Assembly (NCBI GenBank): GCA_947846985.1 | Contig: CANTUZ010000004.1 | Span: 57,017,672-57,081,671 of the forward strand | Direction: 5' to 3' | Origin: Fratercula arctica | Lineage: Eukaryota; Chordata; Aves; Charadriiformes; Alcidae | DNA: 64,000 nt | Shown: positions 1 through 10,962 of the stretch, one piece after another | Numbering within the stretch: the first letter of the stretch is position 1 | How the letters are laid out: each line of letters opens with the position of its first letter | Notes under the pieces: model-generated | Database searches by the model: none | What the model saw: the letters and a program-made list of their open reading frames with translations, nothing else | What the model was told of the DNA's origin: nothing | Program-made: the position numbers and the translations under genes

Positions 1-1895
1 AGTTCAATTTTACAATGATTCAGACCCTAACTCACTGAATTATTTGCCTAAAATCAGGTTTATTCAGTGGCCAGTGGAACCATCTTCACTTCCTTAAATG
101 GATGGCTGAATATATACAGGATCATTCACATACTTTTAGACAGATTCTGGCACTAGTTTGATGAATAAAGATCATACTGTGGAAACCAATTGCCATATTT
201 GAAATTAATGTATTGATTTTTGCTAGAAATTATTATTTAACATATAGTGTCAGTAGCACAAGACCGTATTTCAGCACGTGCAATGTATAATCTAAAAGGA
301 AAGAAATCCTAGACCTAATATTCAGTAACCTCTCCCGTATATACGTATTTCCAGTCAATAAATATTTTTTTGCTCTAAAATCTACAGATTATCATATCCT
401 TCTAGTTTCTTGTTTTAATGTTTTGTTTCCAGCAAAAGCTCTCTCTCTGCAAGAAAACACAGGAATAATGTGTATCCATGCATCAGCCGTTTAGCTGTTA
501 ACAAACAGAGATAATGGCCATTGGGAATGTAAAAGCTAGACTACTTGGCTGCTCTGACAAATGAAATCCAGGAGTAATGAGTCAGACTAGATGCAATCCT
601 TTAAAAAGAAACATTGGCAAACTCTCAGATTTTAAAATAACTTTGCTGAGATCAAGTGGAGCTGTCTTCAGCCATGATGAAAAAGCTAAAAATGAGTATC
701 TGACTGTGCAGATAATTCCAGCAGCCTGGCAGCGTTCATTTGCAAAGCAGCCTAGCCTGATAAGATGCTCGTACCGACGCTAATGCGAACTGGACGGTGC
801 AGATACGTATTGCATCATCGCTGCATACATGGCACCTTCATTCATACACTGCGGTTATCAGCTTAAAGAGATGATAATGTGCATGCCTGTGAGCCAGCCT
901 CTGAGCTGGGTGTTGTTTTGCTCTGCATTGCTAGGCAGACTGCAGAGTGCTTGCTTCCCTGAGCAAGGAAGGCCAAACACATCTTCCCCTGTGATTTTAG
1001 CTGTACCTGGACCATCTGAGCAGCCAAAGGGAAGGATTGCAAGTATGTCACCCACCACTGGTGGCTGAAGGTGGATGCTCTTCAGAATAAGCAAAACACA
1101 CAGGTCCTGAGCTGGATTTACAAGATCTATTACTATGGATAGTAACTCAAAGATCGCCTATGTGGTTTGGCTTTTTGTGGTAATGTGCTATTTGCATCCC
1201 TTAGTCAGAAGTAAAAGGCAAGATTTCCATTGAACTTTGCGTGTTTGCTCCATCTGAATGTGAACCAAACTCAGTCACTGCTCTGCAATTTTTGAGAACA
1301 AAATTTTATCTGGTGTTATTGCTGAAGGAAATGCTATTTTTCATTTCTCTGTACCTCATGACATCCTATCTCCAAGTTGTTTGTGATTCAGGTACAACTA
1401 AACACATTATTAGAATAATATAGTATTTCTCGTCTGTCTGCAAAAACAGTGCATGCAAAAGTTCACTGCCAGAGAAAGACCTGCTTAACTTTCTGGTTCA
1501 GCAAGAAAATCTCAAAGAAACAAAGTTCAGGGCTACAGGAAAAAAAGTCTACCTGTCATACCATATATCTTTTAGGCTTTGAGGAACCACACATTAATCA
1601 GTAGAAGCCAGGCAGTGAGCAGAAACAAACAAGGTGAAAAATCCCAGACACATTCCAGTTTTGTCACAGTGGATTTCTTACAGAGATCTCTTCAGGCAGA
1701 CTTTCTTTGGCTCCGAAATAAATGATCCTTGCTAGATGAAATCAAAGTTTGCACTTCAATGCTCTGCTTCATCGGCGTACAATGCAAACCACTAACACCG
1801 CTGACAGAAATAATTTTATTAAGCAGCAGTGAATTTTTAAAATGCTTAAATTAGAATTGCAGCTGTTCAAACTTTTTCAGTATTATATGTTTTGG

Positions 1896-1919
1896 TTTTT
1901 TTTTTTTTTTTTTTTTTTT
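1896..1919. repeat. Homopolymer T tract
   Basis: An uninterrupted run of 24 T. No retroposon body is recognisable next to it on either side. It could be the tail of a minus-strand retroposed fragment too old to recognise, or a plain homopolymer. Confidence 0.9.
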
Positions 1920-2477
1920 GTACCAGTAAAGAAATTCTAGGCATACAATAGTTCTGGGCAGTGTTCTGTAAAATATTGGTATTTTACAGATACATCACAC
2001 TACAGAAATGGATTTGGGAAACACAGAAATGAATGATGTATAAAATGCAAAGCAGAAATGTCACTGATCACTGATATAACTCTTATATACAAGAGCAGGC
2101 AAAAATTTAGTTTTACTGTTAGGCAAGTTTGCAATACTTCCATTTTATCTAGGCTACTTGTGCTTTCTCAGCAGAAAATTCACATTAAATAACATTAAGC
2201 AGAGAAGAAGAGACTACACAGTAGTGGAGTCTCTGTGTAAAGGTTTTATCGTTGGGAGGTTGGGTTGCAATGCTGAGTTATTCGTTAGTTGGTGTATGGC
2301 AGATATCTCAGAGGGAAGCAAAAGAGAGCATAAGCAGTATTCTTAAAGCGTTCTTGCATTATTTCTTTGTATGTTTTTTTTCTAGATTCCTTCGTTATGA
2401 TGAGATCAAATGCATTGATTACAAGGGAAGAAAGACTTCATAACCACTGCATTAACCTCGAGGTGTTGTTTGTGAAG

Positions 2478-2530
2478 GATGTGATTCAACCCTGCTGAAA
2501 TCAATAGGAGCCTCTCCTTTGATTCCATAG
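2478..2530. repeat. Relic of an ancient palindromic repeat (candidate)
   Basis: The inner arms AAATCAA (2498-2504) and TTGATTC (2519-2525) are nearly reverse-complementary around a short GC-richer centre. The flanks resemble the AAGTCAATGGGAG/TTGACTT motif of palindromic repeats common in reptile and bird genomes. The same layout is much clearer at 28634-28704. The family assignment comes from remembered motif similarity and is uncertain. Confidence 0.3.
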
Positions 2531-3239
2531 ATTTTCAGATTTCGTCCTAATCTATAATAAATGTTTTAAAAATGTAATCATTTAGGACATTATACAACTA
2601 GAAAGAGTTCTCTGCATGCTTTTGTAAAGCCAGGAATGACCCCTCTGGATGAGTATAAAGATTTTAGTATCATCACCAGCTATCAGAGCAAACATTTTAA
2701 TGGCAGATGAGGAATGACTATCTCCTATCTCTCTACTTGAGGTTCTACCTGTTGCCCTCAGAGGGAAGAAGGGAGAGAGGATATATTTCCATAATGAGTG
2801 TTCTTTTCTCTGTAGGGTCCTTGCTGGGTACAGATACCATTTGGTAACTGTTTGAAGTTGCCTAGTTTGTTGGAATGAGAGAAATGTCCTTGGGGAAACC
2901 GATAAGCAGACTGAAGGCAGAGTGAAGGTGAAATGGCCAAAAGTGCAAATTTATCAAAAGTACATGCAGTTTTTCACATGGCTTTATAAATTATCAGGAA
3001 CAAAATGGATACCACCATCATGTGATATGTCAGGCACATGTCAGATGAGATAGTTCTTTTGTTTTGGTTGACAGTTTGGTAGAAATGGTGATAGACCATT
3101 GTGTCTTAATTACAGAAAAATTAAAAGTCAAGTGTAGGGCGATCTCAGCTAATGGAATACACACATGGTCAAATATGAAGATAAACTTGGAATTTCAGGA
3201 AATAAGAACAGAAAACGGGGTGGGACTCTGTCAGGGAAT

Positions 3240-3515
3240 GAAGTGATAGGACAAGGGGTAATGGTTTTAAACTGAAAGAGGGGAGATTTAGATTAGGTAT
3301 TAGGAAGAGATTCTTTACTCTGAGGATGGTGAGGCACTGGAACAGGTTGCCCAGAGAAGTTGTGGAGACCCCATCCCTGGAAGTGTTCAAGGCCAGGCTG
3401 GATGGGACTTTGAGCACCCTGGTCTAGTGGGAGGTGTCCCTGCCCATGGCAGGGGGATTAGAACTAGATGATGTTTAAGGTCCCTTCCAACCCAAACCAT
3501 TCTATGATTCTATGA
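3240..3515 (+). mobile_element. CR1 LINE, 5'-truncated 3' end
   Basis: This is the 3' terminal part of a chicken-repeat-1 (CR1) non-LTR retrotransposon. Visible landmarks in order are GATAGGACAAGGGG, TTTAAACTGAAAGAGGGGAG, GGAACAGGTTGCCCAGAGA, the GATGATG block and CCCTTCCAACCCAAACC, followed by tandem ATTCTATGA units ending at about 3515. No reverse transcriptase remains. CR1 copies are normally severely 5'-truncated, lack a poly(A) tail and end in short tandem repeats, and this copy fits. Divergence from the young CR1 at 63.1-63.55 kb is modest, so it is a relatively recent bird CR1 insertion. Short frames on either strand through it are not genes. Confidence 0.97.
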
Positions 3516-4950
3516 AAATGACTGAAGTTCATTCCAGTCATTCCTCTACTCTGAGATTGGATGAGTTATTCTTATGTCATTCCTGATAGATTTACTCACA
3601 CTGTTTTCAAAAATTTCTCAGGTGGGGTTTCCACTGCTGCCGCGGAGACTGCTCTAGTGCTTCATTATCCTTCTTGCTGGGCAGATTTTCCTGTGTCCAA
3701 CCTGTATTTGCCTCACCATAATTTAAGAGCATTTCTTCTTATCCAGCAGGCAGACAAAGGGAAGAGCCACTTAATGAGTAAGCACACATGTATTTATTTG
3801 TCTTTTTTGCAGCCAATGGTGTTTTTTTGGTGTCTCATTTTAAACCTGAGTTCCTTTCTGCAGATCTGCTTTTGTTTGGTTTACTATTCCTGCAGAAAGG
3901 CAGAGCTTTGCATTTTTTAGCATATTGAATTACATTTTATTTTTTCCAGACTATTTCTCCAATTTATCAACACTGTTGTAATTCTAATCCTGTTTTGCCA
4001 TACATATATTGCCCACAGGTGCTCTCTGTGAATTTAATATATATGTCCTCCATCCTGTCTTGAAAATCAACAAAGGAAGCATTGCATAGTGTTTGGGATA
4101 ATTCCTGTGAACACCTACTCAATCCAGCCCTCTAATTTAATCAAGAATTAGTGACACCTACTCTTTTAATACACTTCTCTCCAATGAGTAATGCACTCGC
4201 CTAATAATTCTTGTCATCTAGTCCATGCTTCCTAAGCTTGCACATGAGAGTCCAGAGGTGTACTGAAGCCAAGATGTATGGCATTTACCAATCTTCTTCC
4301 TATCCACAAGGCCTGTTATCTTGTCATTTTACAATCATTCCTTTAATTATCAAATTCCATGCTTCACAGCAGAAAATGTATGTAACTAGATTAAGTTCTG
4401 AGATAGCCTGTAGAATGGCAATCCAGGAGAAAGAGGTAGCATAGCAAGGGTCTCCATTATCTAAGTCCATCATGCAGTCCACTGTAAACATACATCCATA
4501 ATAATTTCAGGCACTGAGTTATATTGTCTTTCCTCATCAACAAATACACTTTTTGTTTCCCAAACCAGAAGATGTGCCTTCTTACCACCTCTTGGGATGG
4601 AAAACTCTTAGAATATTACACAATGGTCTGGAAGATTCCTGGAAGACCATTGCTTAAGTAAAGTGATGAACCAACTGCTAGTTTTAATACAATGCACTCC
4701 TGGTACAGTTTAGCTTTATAAAAGTGGTACTAGATGCCCAAAGCATGGGTATGAAGAATTCCCTGGAAAATACTGTCTTTATGATGCTTGTCTCACAGTT
4801 CAGTGTCCACAACAGTCAAAGTTCCTGGTATGTTAGGCTCAGGACCATAAGGGATGTGAAATGTTCTTGCTTATCACCAACATGTTGAGACTTCATATAA
4901 ACAGGCAAGCTAAGAGAGTGTACATTTTGTTGAACTGTATCAAGCAAAAA
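3516..4950. other. Non-coding stretch; possible 3' flank of the minus-strand exon chain
   Basis: No repeat family is recognised. If the exon-like chain ending at 4951 is real, this interval would hold its 3' untranslated region. ATTAAA-type signals on the minus strand occur near 4683 and 4135, and AATAAA-type signals near 3936 and 3793. None can be shown to be used. The 119-codon plus-strand frame at 3561-3920 has no supporting signal. Confidence 0.4.
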
Positions 4951-5102
4951 TCAATAGCTAGTTGCAAGTTTATGAAGGGAAACTGTGGTGGCAAGAAAAG
5001 AATGGTGCTTTACACTTGTGCACTTCACTCGGATGGGTGAATGTCCAAATGGTTGAAACATTATTTCAATTTGAGAGTTCCATCCAAAGTTTCTCTGGGC
5101 CT
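4951..5102 (-). CDS. Candidate terminal coding exon (unrecognised protein), minus strand
   Basis: Candidate last exon of an unrecognised minus-strand gene. Reading on the minus strand, a pyrimidine-rich acceptor (ctgttcatttttcaag) ends at 5103, then AG, then 49 codons beginning AQRNFGWNSQ and ending LHKLATSY, then TGA at 4951-4953. The AG would complete a GAG (Glu) codon with the single G left by the candidate exon at 5667-5749, so the phases are compatible. The residues (aromatic and Ile/Val-rich in the first half, Ser/Thr/His-rich at the end) match no family I know. The frame is also open upstream of the acceptor to about 5217, so it could be a chance frame. In 64 kb of AT-rich DNA, exon-like segments with GT-AG borders arise by chance. 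Confidence 0.18.
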
Positions 5103-5666
5103 CTTGAAAAATGAACAGAAATTCTAATGAGGAAATATTTTGATGAATTTTTTTGGACAAGCATTTTTCCAACTTGGTAAAAACAACAGAAAGAACATTA
5201 GTACTTTTGATACCCATTTTAATATCTGGGGGTGGTGAAACAAAAAATATTGTTTAAGCCATTTCAGAACTTTTCAGATGTTTGATTTCAGTGTAAGGTC
5301 CAAATTTGCAAAGGTTAAACAGGAGACTGATTCTCATTGTGATGTCATGAAGTGCCACTGTCCCAGTCAGTGATGAAAAAGTGGAACTGGGGGAACTGCA
5401 TTTCTTTCCCACAAACAAGGGATCCACGCAACTAAAACAAACGAATCTCTTGGGGGAGGACTGAGAGGGCAAAGAAACAGACCATGAGTTTGGGAAAGGT
5501 AAACCATCACTCCCTAATGAAAAAGGTACAGTAGGACACCTTGTCAGCAGGTGGTGTTCTCTCCAGTGGCTACAGAGGAGAGCCCTGAGTTTTCCCTCTG
5601 TTGCCTGTCACTTGTTGGAGCAGTTATGCTTAAAATATCTTTTGGGAAATCCTACCCAAAACTCAC

Positions 5667-5749
5667 CATTTGTGATAGCAACACTTATGTTTTTCTCTGA
5701 ATCTGGGTCCTTGAAGATTTTAAAAATGTCTTGGAGTCTTTCAAGATAC
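5667..5749 (-). CDS. Candidate internal coding exon, 83 bp (unrecognised protein), minus strand
   Basis: Reading on the minus strand, an acceptor (tttttgtgtatgcag) precedes 83 bases, followed by the donor AATG|gtgagttttg. The segment starts with one base completing a codon, then 27 codons, then one base (phase 2 in, phase 1 out). The predicted peptide starts YLERLQDIFKIFKDPDSE and continues KNISVAITN. It is charged and helix-prone with a plausible soluble-protein composition, but I recognise no domain. Its phases fit both the candidate exon at 8814-8926 (ending in AG, giving an AGG Arg junction) and the candidate exon at 4951-5102. Of the three segments it has the best-balanced splice sites. 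It may still be fortuitous or part of a non-coding transcript. Confidence 0.22.
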
Positions 5750-6078
5750 CTGCATACACAAAAACATGCAGGTGATGCCTTTCCTATACCCAAGCAACAA
5801 CAATCTGACAAGAAGGTGAGAAGAATCTGCATTTTTAGGAGGTGTCCTAAAAGAAGTGGGTGTTCTATCTCTGTCATTGACAAAGTGTCTACAGCTCCAG
5901 TGGTGGGTCAACAGGTTTTTATTGGTGCCCCTCCACAACTTCTTGGCCACTTCAGCTTGAGCTATCATGGGTCCCCAAAACTGCATCTGTGTCACTTCAT
6001 CTCTTCTCACCACCAGCAGGGACTCTGATCTACTCCTAATCTCATCAAGATCTCACCAGTGTTTCCCACTTTTAACAG

Positions 6079-6188
6079 AGACACAGAAACAAAACCTGTT
6101 CAGAGGGCTATCCTCACAGCTGGATGAAACCCCCTTTCCCACTCATGTCTTTCCACAAACACAGGTTGCCATGTTCCCTCCGACAAAG
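6079..6188 (+). other. Plus-strand exon-like segment, open in one frame (candidate)
   Basis: The acceptor gtttcccacttttaacag ends at 6078 and the donor AAAG|gtaagc follows 6188, giving 110 bp. The frame entering with two bases is open throughout and begins TQKQNLFRGLSSQLDETPFP. It lies 330 bp from a candidate exon on the opposite strand, so at least one of the two is likely to be coincidental. No partner exon is identified. Confidence 0.12.
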
Positions 6189-6652
6189 GTAAGCTCTTCA
6201 TCTGAGGTATGTACAATATTTTTCTCTTAATTTATTATCAAGGAGGAACTATATAATATAATGTAATTAAATCAAATTTTTGGGTCACAAAACATAAGGA
6301 AAAGAAAAAAGTGTCTCTGGACATCCTGGCGTATAACTACTCCAAGTGAAGAGTGAGGATAGAAATACAGAAATATTTTAAAGATATTTGCAGTCATCTG
6401 TAATGTTGCATCCATATAGCAAATATAAATCAGCCCAGATTTCAGAAAAGCTTACTGTTTTCTCTTATATCTGCTGCTTGACTCCTTTCACTTGTTCAGT
6501 ACTTGTGACTAAAAATTTTTTACTCAGTCCTTTCCCAAATTATTTCCCACTCTCCAGAACTGAAAATAGTGCCACAAGTCATAAGATTTAGAGTTTGTCC
6601 ATCAAATTTCATCAACACATTTGTAGATGAAATTTCAATTAAACTTGAGGGG

Positions 6653-6724
6653 TTTTTTTTGTTTGTTTGTTTTTTGTGTTTTCTTTTCTTTTCTTCTTTT
6701 TTTTCTTTTTTTTTTTTTCTTTTT
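6653..6724. repeat. T-rich low-complexity tract
   Basis: About 70 bases almost entirely T with scattered G and C, made of TTTG and TTTTC units. It inflates the phenylalanine-rich frames that run through it on the plus strand, which are not genes. Confidence 0.95.
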
Positions 6725-7118
6725 ACCGTGGGAAATGCCTGTTGCCCAGAGAAAGTGCCAATATTTCACAGAACAAAAAGACTAGAACTGAAGAAACTTT
6801 GATTTCAAAGAACTACTGTGTTGTCACAGACTTTCCTCATACCCCCTCTTCCCCTCTAGAAGCCAGGTAGTTTAACTAAACACAAGGTCCCCCGTGCAAC
6901 AGTTGCTGGCTTTGAAGGTACAACCCATGCCTCCACAGCTGAGGGGCCCACCATACCCTCTGGGACACTGGAAGATGATCTCACATTAGACCCCCATCAG
7001 TGGGGCAGAAGGGGCGAATGAAGCAAGTCGGCTACAACACAAAACCAATACCGTACTGCAATGTCACAGTCAAATATTCAGGTTGTTGGTTGGGTTTTTT
7101 TACAGGCAAAGATCTTAC

Positions 7119-7222
7119 TTTTCCAAAGAAAATGTCAACTATGATAACAATGTAGAAAAGACCCTTCACTTTCTGATGAGACTAATGGTAATTATGACAG
7201 CTGCCCGCATACCATGGAGGCC
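7119..7222 (-). other. Minus-strand exon-like segment with strong splice borders but no open frame
   Basis: On the minus strand, the acceptor gatttcctttctttag precedes 104 bases, followed by the donor GGAAAA|gtaaga. All three frames contain a stop, so it could only be a non-coding or terminal exon. It lies between the candidate exons at 8814-8926 and 5667-5749. It shows how often convincing GT-AG pairs arise in this DNA without coding content. Confidence 0.15.
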
Positions 7223-8441
7223 CTAAAGAAAGGAAATCGTGTCCCTCCTTCTCACTCTTGAGTTATTTTAGATAAATAACCACACACCTCTACAAGTAAT
7301 GATGGTGGAATAGAAGTTACACAGGTTAAAAGTAGGTTCATATGCCACCGCCAGTGCTGTTCTACCTTTTGTTGGTGACAAAGACATCCTTGATTCCCCT
7401 TAATGTTACTCTACGAGAAAGAATATATGGAAGTCAGCAATAGGATCGTCTTTGCTGTTTATTGTACCAACAGCATAGTATCTCTGAATAGATACATTAA
7501 ATATCCTCTTTTTTTTTCCCCCAGGGTAATATAGCTGAAAACAACTTTTCATATATCAGCTGTTGACTCTTGCGGGAATATGGCAAGCACTGGTAGATTT
7601 TAGCATTCAGTGTGCTGAGCTGAGAAGTGAATTTATGCTGGTGGATTTATACTGTGAAGATTCAAAGAAGTGAGACATTACTCACTCTTAGTTTGGTAAT
7701 ATTAGACTATTATTCAAAAAAGGGAAAAACATATGTCTAAACTGGTGTATCATGACAAGTTAGAAGGCAGGGAGTGTGTTTGGGAGTGCTTGTTATTTTT
7801 CCTTCTAGCCAGTTTCAAAGTCTTCGCACTTTGTTCTAAGAATCACAATGAAACTTTACTCTTCTCAATTCTTTCCCAAATGATTCTTCTCTGCAGAAAT
7901 ACAAGATACATTTTTCAGTTTTGTTTTGGGCTGACAGGTTCCTTTTGCTCTTGACAACTGATGGCAAATAAAGCAACAACAAATCTCTAAAACAATTCTC
8001 CCATGCTTACTGTTTTACTGACCAGCCCTTGAGGAATACAGGAGAAGAATCAAGAATACAAAGTGGTTTGGTGACATAGCAGCAACCCTGGATCCATTTG
8101 CTTCTGAGCCTGTTTTACAATGTGCCCCTTGGGGGCTTTACAACAGGCCCTGTGATACCAGGACAGAGTCTCTCCAGACCTAATATTTAATTTACACAGG
8201 GTGTCCGGTCTGCATGCACCTTGGAAAACAGAGGTGTCACAGAAAGGGAGACTTTGACAACAGTGTCCCTCTGGGGGAACAAAAAGAACATGAAGAATTC
8301 CAGCTATGATCTGGAGAATCCTACCGAGAGGATATAGTGAAAAATAATTAATAAGTCCTCTTGTGCCCAGAGTTCCTCTTCATACATATTTAAAGTGTTA
8401 TTTATGGCTCCATCCTCTCTGACTGCTGTATTTGTTTGCAG

Positions 8442-8515
8442 TGGGTCTTTCAGCTGGCACTGTTTGCTGTCTTGCTTAAGGTTACATCAACAGTCTGAAA
8501 GAGAAATGCATGCCA
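8442..8515 (+). other. Plus-strand exon-like segment (candidate, likely non-coding)
   Basis: The acceptor gactgctgtatttgtttgcag ends at 8441 (last 20 bases pyrimidine/G-rich), and the donor TGCCA|gtaagtg follows 8515, giving 74 bp. One frame is open. Both splice sites are strong, but no adjoining exon is identified. It would fit a spliced long non-coding RNA or chance. Confidence 0.12.
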
Positions 8516-8813
8516 GTAAGTGTCAATACCCCTTCTTGGCAACATATTCAGATTTTCTTAGGATCCAGTCATCCCAAAAACTTTAGTTGCTATTACTTCA
8601 GGCAAAGTTTAAAGAGATCTGCCATTGCACTGAAAAAGGCTCTAACATAGAACCAAATGACATTGCCAGAAATGTTGTTGAAAGCAGAAGATTAAAGATT
8701 ATGCTCTGGGTTATGTTTTCCTCATTAAAGATGAAGAATATCTGAAGTGAGGATTTTTATTTGGGGTGAAAAAGGACCATAGAATTTTCAGTTAAAAATT
8801 CAGCACACCTTAC

Positions 8814-8926
8814 CTTCTCAGCCTACAGCCTGTTAAGTTCTGGGTAGTGCAGTCCAAAGGGCCAATGCGTGGACTAACTTCAGATCTCCTCACAGACACC
8901 GTTGGAAACATTGCTGACAAAATCTC
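8814..8926 (-). CDS. Candidate internal coding exon, 113 bp (unrecognised protein), minus strand
   Basis: On the minus strand, a long pyrimidine tract (cactttcacccccttcatgtag) leads into 113 bases, followed by the donor GAGAAG|gtaaggtg. Only the frame starting at the first base is open. It gives 37 codons beginning EILSAMFPTVSVRRSEVSPR and ending NLTGCRLR, then AG. The downstream candidate exon at 5667-5749 starts with G, giving AGG (Arg) across the junction. The peptide includes an N-L-T glycosylation-type sequon between two cysteines, which would suit a secreted or membrane protein if real. I recognise no family. The acceptor is among the strongest I noticed in the window. Confidence stays low because no homology search could be run. 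Confidence 0.22.
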
Positions 8927-9115
8927 CTACATGAAGGGGGTGAAAGTGAAGGTGCATCCTGTGTAGCAGCTGTTGAGTATCACAGAAAACTCTTCTGGCT
9001 TGTTCAGACAAAAGTAGTGCAAGACCCTATGTAGAATACAATAGGTATAAAAACCCATTCAAGCTTACTCAGGACGCGAACAAGGATCGACGTTTTTGCA
9101 ATCACTTTTAAAAAA

Positions 9116-9370
9116 TCACTGATGTAGATAAATAATAATAAGTGACATTTTAAAGAAAAGTAGAGTTAAGAAAAACATCTTTTCCTGACATCTGTTACTT
9201 CCCACATTAAAGATGTTTTTTAAGATTTGAATGGTTTTCATGGTGCATTTTACAAGAGCCAAGACAAACTTTACTGTGTAACCTTGGTTAAAATCCTCCG
9301 CTTCCCAGGTTACTTCAAATTGCTCATGAGCGTAAATTACAAAGGTTTGCGACAAAGATACCATTACCAA
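9116..9370 (-). other. Minus-strand open frame near the exon chain (status unclear)
   Basis: An 84-codon frame whose middle part (YAHEQFEVTWEAEDFNQGYT) has a plausible globular composition. Possible acceptors (…acttacag and …cagtag near 9380) are weak, and no donor is clearly better than others (ACA|gtaaag and AAT|gtggga are both possible). It would sit just upstream of the candidate exon at 8814-8926 on the same strand. Frames of this length are expected many times by chance here. Confidence 0.1.
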
Positions 9371-9479
9371 CTGCTACTGTAAGTTTTGTTTCATGATGGG
9401 TCAGTAGCCTCAGATTTCTTTTTTAAGTACCAAAGAAATAGTTTAAAGAACGGTGGCTCTGTCATTTTATATTAAATAT

Positions 9480-10194
9480 CTGCAACAGGTTTAGCAGCTG
9501 AAACTCATGGGATTATCCAGCTTTACGAACCCTGCTGAGTAAGCTGAACTGGAAGAGAGCTTTGTTTCTGATGGAAAAGGTGCCACCGTGGCCTGGCAAA
9601 TCAAACACATTAGGATTTACGTTCCTGCCTCCAAGCTAAATGGTCACTTGCTGCACTACATAAACAGCAAGGAAAATACTCTTTTGGCAGATGCCCTGAC
9701 CTGCATAAGTGGAAGCCTACATAAAAGCTTCTGAGAAAGGCTCGATTAAAGCTGATCACAGAGACATTTTCCCTTGGAGACTGTTGGTGTCAGCAGTTTT
9801 GGATAATCTCTGTCATATTAGTGGCATTTGTATTGTATTAGCAATTTACATAGTTTAATACAACATTAAAAATGCTAGCACAATGTGAGTGGCCAACGTT
9901 TTACATCTGATACCTCTATCCTGCAAAAGACTTTTAAAAACCACTAATAGAAATGGCTAATCTTAAAAAAAAAATATTCTGAAAAATAAAACGGGAGTAA
10001 AAACCTTGTGAGTTTCAAAAGGAGCAGCAAAACCAAGGAAGCCTGAGATATATTCAGAAAAAAAAAAACAAAAGAAACTTCCATAGTTTTGTGGTACATA
10101 GGAGCACAGGCTTTTGTCAAATTGTCTGCTGATTTCTTTCACTCTTCCCAGAGCTCATAAAAGTCTATGCAATATGACCTGAGTTATGGAATGG
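9480..10194. other. Non-coding stretch without recognised repeats
   Basis: Contains short A tracts (near 9967 and 10058) and a unique-looking block at about 9480-9860 with little low-complexity sequence. No frame or repeat family is recognised. The unique block could be conserved non-coding DNA, but nothing in the sequence alone proves it. Confidence 0.35.
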
Positions 10195-10962
10195 AACATG
10201 CACTTATTAAATTTGCAGCTGACATGAAGCTAGGAAGGACTGTGAGTAAATTGGAGGGTAGGATTCAAATTCAAAAATCATCTTGACAGGTTGGAAGAAT
10301 GGGCTGAAAAGAACAAGATGAAATTCAGTAGAGACAAATGCAACTCTCAGGCAAGGAATTATCATCTGCGGGAACGGAAGATAAGGAACAACTGGTGAGG
10401 CAGCAGTTCTGCAGCCAAACAGCTGAGTTTATTGTGAACTACAGTTGGTGGTCAGGTCTCCCCCAGGTATGCCCCAGGATTGTTTTCAGGCAATAACCTT
10501 CTAGAAAGTTGTAGACCAGCCAGAGAGCTATTGCAGAGACATGATAACAGTCAGAAGTCAAGGAAATGTGACCCTGAGATCAAAGGGACATAAAGAAGAG
10601 GAGGCTGAGGGGCACGTTAACAGTTTTCAAGTGTGTGAAAGGTTGTTATGAAGGGATGAGGAGGAACATCTGGTGCTCATGGCCACAGAGCATAGGATGA
10701 GAAGCAACAGTTTTAAATTACAAGGAGAAACATGTGGGTCAGACTTTATGAAAAGTACTGAAAATGTTAGGGATAGAAAAACAATGGAAAGGTTTTACAG
10801 ATGGAAGCCAGGGGATCTCTAATATTAGAAGTCTTTAAGGACATCATACTGTTGAAAAACAGTCTGTCCTAACACATATCTCTCAGGAATTACTAATCTG
10901 GGGACATGGGCCAAATGTCCTCCCGATGCCCTTCACAGTCATATTCTTCCGTGGGTCTATGA
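10195..10962 (+). mobile_element. Old, decayed CR1 LINE fragment with recognisable 3' end
   Basis: Order and wording match the end of CR1 ORF2 and its 3' UTR. Landmarks are AAATTTGCAGCTGACATGAA (the 'FADD' region of the reverse transcriptase), a GGTTGGAAGAATGGGCTGAA block, AAATTCAGTAGAGACAAATG, GGTTATTGTGAACTACAG-like text near 10429, GAAGAGGAGGCTGAGGGG near 10597, and a decayed CCTTCAC…ATTCTTCC…TCTATGA terminus near 10930-10962. Many indels and substitutions separate it from the young CR1 copies, and the reading frame is destroyed. The strand is given by the order of ORF2 and 3' UTR parts. Only the exact ends and the subfamily are uncertain. Confidence 0.85.

Larger units (their letters stand above)
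1..3239. other. Non-coding stretch, nothing recognised except a T tract and a palindromic relic
   Basis: No open frame here has convincing coding character, and no dispersed repeat family is recognised apart from the two items listed separately (T tract at 1896-1919, palindromic relic at 2478-2530). The short ATG-initiated frames in this interval overlap each other on both strands and lack paired splice signals, so I treat them as chance. Confidence 0.6.

Noticed and set aside
3169..3417. Minus-strand frame over the CR1 at 3.24-3.52 kb, and similar frames at 25488-25800 and 62991-63206
   Set aside because: They are reverse-strand or internal shadows of CR1 3' UTR sequence.
5608..6028. Plus-strand 138-codon frame opposite the candidate exon at 5667-5749
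   Set aside because: It lies mostly antisense to the exon candidate and has no splice borders of its own along most of its length.
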